Part shown: piece after piece, positions 51,801-64,000 of the stretch | Layout: every line of letters begins with the position of its first letter | How positions within the stretch are numbered: position 1 is the first letter of the stretch | Assembly: GCA_003993805.1 (NCBI GenBank) | Contig: RSEF01000005.1 | Span: 41,781,215 to 41,845,214, forward strand | Length of the DNA: 64,000 bases | Direction of reading: 5' to 3' | From: Himantopus leucocephalus | Lineage: Eukaryota; Chordata; Aves; Charadriiformes; Recurvirostridae | Notes under the pieces: generated by a model | Database searches by the model: none | What the model saw: only the letters and a program-made list of their open reading frames with translations | What the model was told of the DNA's origin: nothing | Program-made: the position numbers and the translations under genes

Positions 51801-54800
51801 AACTACAGTTCAAAAAAAATCTGTTAAAGATTGTGAGGTGCTTACATGGTGTAAAGACTGGAACCATATAAATTTTGATGATTAACTGATGAAAAGCTTC
51901 TGTGTGTTTCAAGCTTATTATTTTGATTAAAAAAAAATCCTGGAAGTTTAACAGACATTTATCAAGTATTGAAACCTTTTACAGATAACAAAAGGAAAAG
52001 TTCACAGCTTCATATGTCCATGCCAAAATCTACTTTAAAAAAAAAAAAGCAGCATATTTATAATATATACAATTTTAGACACTGAATTTATGCAAAGCTG
52101 AAGTGTGCTGTTGCAGCTATACAGAACAGTGTAGGGAGCACAAAAAAATCCCTATACCAGCCAAGACTATAAATTGTTTGAATGCTGCTGTGTTTACCTA
52201 CTTACCTGTGACAAATGCGCAACCACAAAATAAGAAAGAAATATCTACTGTTCTGTTTTCTCAACTAAAATTCAAAAGTTCTACAAGAAGTCTACAAGAT
52301 CTGTCATCTAAATCCGACATTAAGGAATAGTTTCAAAAATTTTTAAATTGTGCTAAGTTTCACTGACAGCTAATTTTTAAAATCTCGGAATGCATATTAA
52401 TACAACCCGACACAGAAGTCTCCTGAAAACATGAACTAAAAGCTTTTGAAAATAGCAGTACACCTACAGACTGCATATTCAAATTTTGTGTTTGTACACA
52501 TAAGTGACTAACCTCTAAGCCTTCACATATGCTAAAAGCTGCTTTTGGACATGATTATGACAGTGGCTACATAGTAGTTTAGCACAGTTCTACCATGTAT
52601 TCTGAAATATCTAGGCACACATAGCCCAAGGAAAAGATCAACCAATCAAGTGGAACTTCAGTTTTTTATTTTGCATCACTGACATAGTATTAGATTACTA
52701 ACTAGATGACCACATAATTATATATAATAATCTAACTCATTTTATCTCATATTAATAATAAGGTTCCCTTTTTAATTTTGTGAACTTATACCAACATTAG
52801 CCAGCTGATCCTTGTTGCAGAATCACTACAAACTAGGAAAGAAGTATGCACTATAATTTCCCAGAGATTTTATGCAATTTTTCCCAGTTCAGAAATGTTT
52901 CAGCTAGATTTCAAATAAGAGCGCCTGGCTCTCAGCTCCATGCTCAAACCACATCTACACTTATCTCATGATTACACAGGGGGTAAAAAAAAAAGAAAAA
53001 TGAAAACAGAATACGAGAATCTCAAAATCCTTTCTTGTAGTCAAAGTAAAGGCAAATCATACTCCAGCTGGAGACTAATAGCAAGGAAACTGCATCTAGC
53101 AGCCCTGCCTCTAACACACAAAGGCCCAGACATCATAAATTGTCTCTGTAACATGTATTTCATTCAGGTTTATCCCTTATTGATTACCCACACTTCAGTT
53201 AGTAAATCAGGAATCTATTGATTACTCACTGGCTCTGACTGACCTGGTGGTAAAAGCGTCAGTTTCAAGTGGCTGGTGCACTTTACAGACACCATAAATC
53301 TGCATAGAGGGAATCTCCAGGTGGTAGGTACCTTGGGAGACAGAGGAGCAGAACAACGCACGCAGGGATGATAGTCCTCATTAAGACACAGACAGACAGG
53401 ATGTCAGAGGGATAATTTATGAAATATGCATTTTTTGGTAGATACCATGCTTTTCAATCTAAATTTCTAATCACTAGCTCGCATACGGGTGCTATACCAG
53501 TAAGAGAATAGAACTGGTGAATCCCTGTTTAACAGCAGACTCTTAGAAACACCACCACCAGGAAAGTCAGGTCATGGGTAAGCACAGCACACAACATTGC
53601 AGTGGACAGGCTGAACTATAAATTGTGAAAATCTCACTGACAGGCTGCAACTATGAATTAGTTTTTCTGCCAAAGTTGAATTTTACCAACTCTTCTGAAC
53701 AGTCTAAAAATTACTTTGAAGTAGAATAGAACAGGGCTGAGAGGAAAAGCTGACAGAAAATGCATGTTCAGGCATTGCCACAAGCCCCTCTGTGAAGAAG
53801 TTTGAGGCACAGAGCTTTGTGGGATGAAAGATCTGGGCCTAAACTGAGAAAATAGAATGGTACTTACTCTGTCCTTACTGGCTTTCAATCTCTTCTGCTA
53901 GGCTTCTATATACTTTCTGCAATGTTGCACAAAAAGTAATGAGAAAATAATTGCCTGGTTACTTTTGGACTATGGCTGGTTGATCATACAAAAAAAAAAA
54001 AACAAAGTCGCAGTGCTCAGTCACAGCTGGATCTGCTAGGTGACCAGAGACTAATGCGAAAACCTAGTTTACAGTCTGGAGAAGACTGAAATTCTAACCT
54101 GGGAAGAGAAAAAGCAGAACATACCTGGAGAGACAAAGCAGGATCCAAAGTGCAGCTACACTAATGGCTGCAATATACCCAACTCACACTGCAGCCTCTC
54201 ACTGCCAGGAGTTAAGTGAATGAAAAACTGCATACATATAGAAAAAATGGTTTTATATGAAAAAAGTCTATAGTGTCTTTCTGACAGTGATGACTTTTTT
54301 TTTTTTTAATCACAAGCTAAAGGAATTATCCAGGAAATATGGATTTGTTTCTTGTTCTTAACATAGTACTTAAGGTACCTGATTCTGCATGGAGGTCACA
54401 CTGGATGAAAAAGTGGGCTTTGCTATGCAGAAAGCTGAGATCCATTGCTGTCTCTAATGTGTCAGAAGTAATGCTTCCTTTCTTTTCTTTTCCACATATT
54501 TATTCTGTGACTTTTTTTTTTTTTTTTAAATGAACTGTAATTGCATACACCGGACTCCTATCTCGCTCCTACCGTTCAAGGTGACCACCTGCGGGATTTG
54601 TCACAAGGTCACAGGAGCTTGCCATGACTTTACATCTACCACAGGGTTTGAACAGAAAATTAAGATTGGCAGTACAATCTGTGGGAGACAATGCAGAGCA
54701 CAAGCAGACAATGGGCCCACAAAGAACCTTACTGAACAGCATCAGGCCCCTGAAACCTTCACTATCTGTGAAGAAAAGTCTAGATTGTAAAGTGCTGTTC

Positions 54801-57109
54801 ACTCTCTCAAATACAGGGTAAAAACCACCTCAGTCTCACAACAGAGGCCTCTGAGAAGACCCTACAGAGCTAACAGTGACAGTCTGTGGCCTTCTTGGAG
54901 GCAGGAGGCACATGACACACTTGGGGGTGTATGCTTCTCACTGCAATCTCACATCATCCAGCTTCTCTGCTGACAATCTTTATTCTAACCCTATCCTTGG
55001 AGGAAGCAAAGGACTTGGATTATTTAGTGAAAGTGTGAGGGAGACATTAATCTACTGTCATACAAACAAGGGATGCTATTATCCTCATGTTAAAGTAAAT
55101 GTTCAACAACAACAGCCTTCTAACAAGGATACTGCTACTAAAACTCCACACAACCCAGCTGTTGCGATGCTATACTCCCAGCAAACACAGGCTCTTTCTC
55201 TAAGCCCTGAGGTGTTACTAAAGCTGTTGATGGTGGCTTCACAGAATTTATAGTAAAAGCAGAGTTCTTTCTCCTCTTTGACTATAGAGCCAGCTGGGCA
55301 CCAAAGTCTTTCTGCACATAACACGTGGAAATCAATACGAGTCGCTCATCCAATCTGCACACAAAGCTCCCATGCATGCAAGTGGTTCTTGCTATCACAT
55401 CACAGTGCAAGTATTTCCTGTGCACAGCAGTCTCCTCTGCCTTGCAGAGCCCCATGGGACAGCTTCTAGAGCACATTTTCAGATTCCAAAATCATGAACA
55501 GGTCAGCTCACTTCTTAAATCATCCGAATCTCATAGGTCTTCATGCAGCAGCAGTCTGTTCCGCAAGTAAGCGTTCTAATGATGTAGCAACTCCACTCCT
55601 AAAAGTCTGTGTGTGGCAAATGCAAGTGAACAGATTTTCTTCCAGTTTTCCATGTGAGCATTCTAAGCAGAGAGTATGCGATCCCATACATTGCATTCTC
55701 TATTTTCATACTGAATCACATGATATCTGTGCCAGAAAGAGTCCCAATATTTGCCAGACCTGCTGAGTACACGGATTTGATAATGGCAACATGCTTTATA
55801 GGAGAAGAAAGCAATAGCAAGTAAACAAATTCTGAAGCCAAGGGGAATTTATTTTTCACTCCAGAGAATTAGGATTCACCAAAATGGGAGCATTAGGCCT
55901 CAGACAACTGCATGTGACACTAGGTTGATAGCTGCTGTTCACTGCATGCCTGTCAGAAGAATTCAGTTATATCCTCAACTGGAATATTAGGCAGGCTATA
56001 GCAAAGGAAGACATGAAAGTGCTCCAGCTAAATGGAAAAAAGAGTTTTAAAAAAAACAAGGAAGAAAGATGCCTAAAGTAGTTGACACAGACATTTTTAC
56101 ATAAAGACAATTCAGGAATATTAAGAGGTGTGGATAGGTTGCATGGAATGAACTGGATACTGTCCTGGTCAAATGGAGAAGCATAAAATTGTGAACACCC
56201 CTTCACACCTTCAGCTGCCTCAGAAAAGGCTTGACATTGAGTGTGATCCCTGTACTTCCACATGCTTGGGTAAGAGGCAGAAATGTCAGGATCTCTGCAC
56301 AGATACAGAAGAGAGAACAAAATTTACTTTGATAAGCCTATTTCTAGAGCTCGAACTAGAATTAGAGGCATTCAAACCTTTTCACTGTAACAGCACCACC
56401 AAATCCAGCATATGGAGCAACTGGCAGTTTACTAGGAGATGATCACTCACCCCTTTAATCTTTACCCCATGTTCCAGGCAAGACGAGAGATTTACTTCTA
56501 AACCCAATTAAACTTATGGACATGCAAAGTGATTTTATTTGATTCATCTGTACTGTTCAGAAGTCTCTCTAACATAATTCTTTAAATCTCCACCTTCAAC
56601 ACCTACTTGCCATCTGAGGTCCACCTCTCCTATGACCTCCAGCGGTAACATTTAATTGAGCTTTTCACCCATAACCCTATTTTCAAGGCTAGGCAAACAA
56701 TAAATGGCATCGGGGACAATTTATCCTCTGCGTTCCTCTCTTATTCTACCTGCTATTCAAACTCAAATTGAAGGGAACATTGGCTGTAGGCTCTTCTGAA
56801 ACTCTTATCCTGCCTCAAGGGAATAACATTCCACCAACCAAGAACCTATAATGTCTTCCCATTGATAGAGCCATTGAATAACCAAATCCAACAAGATACT
56901 CTGTTTGAGCCTAAAATCCTCTTAAGCAGAAGGAGTTCAAGAAGAAAATTCTGTTCAGACCACTCCTTTCTCCCAGAGAGGCAAATGGGCAGAGGGGAAA
57001 GAAGGGAAGGATCTCTTGGGCTGTCCATGCAAGTCTCTACTTGCTTGCTTTTAACAGCCTGCATCATGAAGCCGAAACCTTAACAGACAAGACATGATTA
57101 GCAAACGCT
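51801..57109. other. unique noncoding sequence
   Basis: No gene was recognised. T-runs lie at about 54297-54309 and 54512-54528, and an A-run at about 52035-52048. Minus-strand splice-like sites at 52206 and 53868 were examined and not accepted as exons. Open frames reach 125 codons (54876-55253, plus) without domains. Confidence 0.5.
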
Positions 57110-57420
57110 TTGTGCTCTTAAAGGAGAGTAATTATAGGCATGTGAAAAAGGGAAGAGATCCCTGAGGTACTCTTCCTTGCATGCCTCCCGAGAGGCAGCA
57201 GGGCCATTAAAAATTCCATGATGAAGAGGAAAAACAGCCTGGGAACAGCCAGGAGGCAATACAGCAAATTAATACACCAGCCGTCCCTCGGGAGGATTGC
57301 AAGAAAGCAGGAAACTCTCCTCGCTTCACAAAATAAAATTATACCACTAATGATAACAGTCACCACACACACAAAACTGCTTCTAATGATGGGGTGTGAA
57401 ATTCCCAATGCTGTGCATAC
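57110..57420. promoter_or_regulatory. putative conserved noncoding element
   Basis: A repeat-free block with GGAGAGTAATTATAGGC, GCCATTAAAAATTCC, GCAAATTAATACACC, AGCCGTCCCTCGGGAGG, CTCCTCGCTTC and ACTAATGATAACAG. Palindromic TAATTA-type homeodomain cores and a retained-CpG segment (CCGTCCCTCGG) occur together. The 111-codon minus-strand frame spanning it has no recognisable domain. Candidate enhancer by texture only. Confidence 0.35.
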
Positions 57421-58384
57421 ACTTTGAATGAAATCTCTTCTCATCACAGACATAAAGCAAGAAAGGTAATCTTGGTAGTGTACAATTTATACAGCCTTTC
57501 AAATAAGACTTCCCAAGGAACTCTCCACATAGATAGAACCTCCCTCCTTGACACTGAAAAGCCTTTCTTGAACACCCCCAACTGTGCTCAGTATTCTGGC
57601 CTTCAGCTCTCCTTAAACAAAGCACTGGGTTACCAGTCTTCCAGATGAACTGCACTTCCAGATGAAATGCACCAAAATCCACCATTGAGACAAAGTAAAC
57701 ATTTCCACAGGAGAGAAAAGACTTCACTTGGTAACTATATTCAATCGGACACATTTGTGATAGCAGAAACTAAGCAGAGACGGGTAATTTTGCATGGCAT
57801 GGTGGGCATCAGGTTGAAGAAACTAGATGTCCATAACATCAAGACAGTTTCTTCTCTAACGCATGTCATATAATACTCAGGGAATTAGCTCCCTCACACA
57901 CACACACACCATTCTGACAAATTTCTGAGTAGAGATTCTCCAGGATGAGGTGCAAGCTGTTAGGAGCTTACTAAAGCACAAACTACCACAACTGACTCCA
58001 TCCATGGCAAAAGAGGAAGATGTTAACTGGGGCAATGGCTGAACAATGCTTACAGAGATCACCTGAACCTTCTGTAAGAAAATGGACTACTAATAGGCTT
58101 GGCTCTTGAAGCACCTAAAGAACAACTATCATCAAGAAAACGTACCTGTGAAGGAACAATTTCCTTCTGTGCCCTTGGCAACATCTTTACATAAAGCAAG
58201 CACCTTGTACCAAAGAGCTCAATCCACATACATGAGGCCACAAAACACAGTCATTCTTTCCATACTTCTTTCTCCTATAGAGATTATTGAGCACATTTCA
58301 CAATAAAATAGGAACTACTTTCTCAAACTACAGGCACTTAAAAACACAGCCACCTCTGGGATGGGACAACTTTTCTGCCAACAT
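57421..58384. other. unique noncoding sequence
   Basis: No gene was recognised. A CA dinucleotide run sits at about 57895-57909. The minus-strand frame at 57383-57754 (123 codons, Cys/Phe-rich) has no known domain or splice support. Confidence 0.5.
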
Positions 58385-58614
58385 TCAGTAATCAAGGATT
58401 ATGTTTGTCAGGACACCAGTGACCTGTTAATCAGAGGAAGAAATCAAGCATATATTCATTGGTTAACTAGAGTCCATACTCAGCAAAACCAAGCAAACGN
58501 TCAGTAATCAAGGATTATGTTTGTCAGGACACCAGTGACCTGTTCATCAGAGAAAGAAATCAAGCATATATTCATTGGTTAACTAGACTCCATACTCAGC
58601 AAAACCAAGCAAAC
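58385..58614 (+). repeat. 114-bp tandem duplicate around single N (assembly artefact likely)
   Basis: Copy 1 (58385-58498) and copy 2 (58501-58614) are both 114 bp and differ at about three positions (TTAATC/TTCATC, AGAGGAAG/AGAGAAAG, TAGAGTCC/TAGACTCC). Only G and N (58499-58500) lie between them. This is expected when two contig ends carrying different alleles of the same sequence were placed side by side and joined by a minimal N. A genuine recent tandem duplication is the less likely alternative. Confidence 0.85.
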
Positions 58615-62109
<3,495 letters not shown>

Positions 62110-62149
62110 CTGGTTGCGATCTCTCTTCCCCATGGATGGTAGCCAAAAA
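62110..62149 (-). other. candidate small exon (40 nt), minus strand
   Basis: The minus strand has an unusually long pyrimidine tract (about 62160-62270, rich in CTTCC, TCTTC and TTCCTTCC) ending GCCTACTTCCAG. This is followed by 40 nt and a strong donor (GCAACCAG then GTAAGCTG). The exon contains ATG in fair context (CCATCCATGG). In that register it reads MGKRDRNQ up to a phase-0 junction. All three registers are open. If spliced to the 92-nt candidate at 50745, the frame stays open through that exon. Unproven. Confidence 0.3.
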
Positions 62150-63839
62150 CTGGAAGTAGGCAGAGTCGGAAGGACAGGTGGGAGCAATGCCAAGGAAGGA
62201 ATGAATACAAGGGGGGAAGGTTGGGGGTAAGGAGAGAAGAGGAAAAGAAGAACAAAGATGGAAGGAGAAAGATTAAACATCAGCAGGACTCATATTAAAA
62301 ACAACAAATGTCAGATCCAAGGAAGAAAACTTGCTACCAACAGCTGGTGAAGGCTGGACCCACTGCACTACAGTAAAGAGGTGCCACCCTTACCTATCCA
62401 TTGCCCAACAAGAATAGGATTAGAGGGATGCCAAAGGATAGGCAGCATGACTATTTCCGGTGCTGACCACAAGTTAAATACACTAATTGGGGAAAGAGAC
62501 AGAACACCAAAGAAAGAGAAAGCAATTTTGCGTCTGCCTTGTCAGCATCATTTCTGCAGTCTGGTTATGCGCCCATAGCGTGACTCCACACAGAAGCTTT
62601 TTAAATAACTAACATATAAGGCCCAGTCTTCTCATACTGTGCAGAAGATCTGCAGTTATTGCAATGGCACATGGAGGGGGAAAGAAAAAGCTGTAACCAA
62701 AAGGGTACTTGAGCAGTGTCCACACACTGGGGCAGCCTTATAAACAAAAGGAAAGTCAGCAATTGCAAATAAGTGTCGTGGTTTGGACAATAAGGAAACA
62801 GAGAAGCTGTCAGTAGAGGACTGTCTCCCATTTCACAGGTCACTGCATGCTTAAGTTACCACCAGCTCTTCATGCCCTTCAGTCCCAGGAGGGAAGACGA
62901 CCCTATAGTTCTTCCTCCCCTCCCAAAGTTCTACACAACAGCTGTTAAGGGCCTTACTCTTTCTGGCGTGGATCACTAACAATATGACCTAGCCTCTCGG
63001 TGCCCAGAGTGCTCATGGAGGTCTCCTGAAACACAAAGACAGGTAAAAGGTTGCAAACTCTCACACAGTGAGAAAACATAATAGTCTGTTGCTGCCAATA
63101 AGAACAGATCTTACTCCCCTGGGCCACAACCTTTCTTTCCCAGCCTACTCTCAGCTAAACATATTCACCCTGTCCTTCTAGAACCTCAACTGAGCTGATT
63201 AAACTAATTAGAATGGCAAAAAATCATTCAGTTTTATTTGTGGGGCTTTGTTTTTATTATTTTAGTGACGATAATTGCTTGCACAGGGGCACAACAAGGC
63301 CTGGACCAGTACAAAGTATGGAGCACAAGGATGCAGTCAAGAACAGAGGGAATGGCTGAGAAGTCCTTATTTCCAGGTTGTTGGGGTCAGCTGGGCCAGA
63401 AGCAGGCTGAGAGACAGGACATCACACTGTCCCACTAACAATGGGGATTCACCAAGCACAGGTGAATGTAACAAGGAGTATGCATAAGGATTTCGCCCTT
63501 TCTGAAAGCACCGATTCAGCAGCAGGACCTCTAGCAGCTAAAGAAAAGGTAGATCCAAGGAGAAAGGACTTGCTCTGGGAGCGCATTTCTCCCTGCAAGA
63601 CACTGCCCTGCATACGTGCTTGATGCTGGCTTACACGTACACACACAGCCTTAAGCACCAGCTGTTCATATCTGCACTGCAACTACCTCCAAGAAAAAAA
63701 AAATACTTTGCAGTAAGGGTCTGAAGATAAGGGTAAAAGGGTTTCACAGGTAAGATTGTTCACAATTTGTGCCAGGTACATAGGCAAAACACACTCAAAG
63801 TTTGGGGGAAGTTGTAGCAGCAGGGGTGAAAGAGGGGCT
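62150..63839. other. unique noncoding sequence with purine-rich left end
   Basis: 62155-62275 is purine-rich on this strand (GGAAGG, GGGGAAGG, GAGAAGAGG), the complement of the polypyrimidine tract noted for the candidate exon. The rest shows no gene, repeat or RNA feature. Confidence 0.5.
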
Positions 63840-64000
63840 ATTTGTTACAGCAGGAAAATTATTAACTTAAAGTGCTGTAATGTTTAAATTTACAGTTTAT
63901 TACTGTGTAAATTACAAGCCGTATTTTTGGTAATTAGCAGCTCGCTGGCGGGGAGCTCTGAATGAAACTCATTATTTATGATTACAATTTAGAGAGAGAT
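63840..64000. promoter_or_regulatory. putative conserved noncoding element (runs off window)
   Basis: An AT-rich block with homeodomain cores (AATTATTAAC, TAATTA at 63931-63936, ATTATTTATGATTAC) and an imperfect palindrome AATTTACAG (63887-63895) / CTGTGTAAATT (63903-63913). Retained CpGs occur (GCCGTAT, CTCGCTGGCGGGG). No open frame of note. It continues beyond the window end, so only its left side is seen. Confidence 0.4.

Noticed and set aside
52206..52264. Minus-strand exon candidate with perfect CAG/GTAAGT donor
   Set aside because: The only upstream acceptors are weak or ambiguous and the putative 59-nt exon carries stops.
53868..53916. 49-nt minus-strand exon candidate (TTGCAG acceptor, AGA/GTAAGTACC donor)
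   Set aside because: The donor lacks G at -1 and every register contains a stop (TAA, TAG), so it cannot be an internal coding exon. A UTR or lncRNA exon is possible but unsupported.

Overview
The window is nuclear DNA of an amniote, most likely a bird. It is dominated by unique, AT-leaning, stop-rich sequence. Its recognisable interspersed repeats are almost all CR1-type LINEs, with the terminal ATTCTATGATT-like octamers and the 3' block CCCTTCCA..TCATCTAGTCCAAC that mark avian CR1. A few very old MIR and L3/CR1 remnants are also present. There is no Alu, L1 or B1 and no bacterial gene organisation. The single-N junctions and one 100-N gap show that it is a scaffold from a draft assembly.

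No complete protein-coding gene is visible. The longest open frames (about 150 codons) have low-complexity or random composition and match no family I recognise. The window therefore looks like long introns or a gene desert. Five segments carry good splice signals at both ends and may be exons: minus strand 62110-62149, 50745-50836, 32822-33039 and 18384-18458, and plus strand 22770-22938. The minus-strand set could belong to one large minus-strand transcription unit, either a gene with very long introns or a lncRNA. I could not identify it.

Layout: 1-6.2 kb is unique sequence with a 13-bp inverted repeat, an ATT microsatellite and a tandem octamer motif. At 6.2-6.56 kb there is a striking CpG-dense, AT-rich element that looks like a deeply conserved enhancer. 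At 14.7-16.07 kb lies a decayed plus-strand CR1. From 19.8 to 34.7 kb several conserved-looking blocks alternate with microsatellites, MIR traces and assembly scars. At 36.5-37.7 kb are old CR1/L3 fragments. At 39.16-42.57 kb is a three-level nest of CR1 elements. From 45 to 64 kb is unique sequence with further conserved-looking blocks (45.2, 48.5, 57.1 and 63.85 kb) and candidate exons.

Taken together, many putative conserved noncoding elements with almost no coding sequence is the pattern expected of a regulatory domain around a developmental transcription-factor gene. That interpretation is inference: conservation cannot be measured from one sequence. I found no clear case of a new biological system. 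The best leads are the CpG-dense block at 6.3 kb, the nested CR1 with a 9-bp target-site duplication, and the minus-strand candidate exons.
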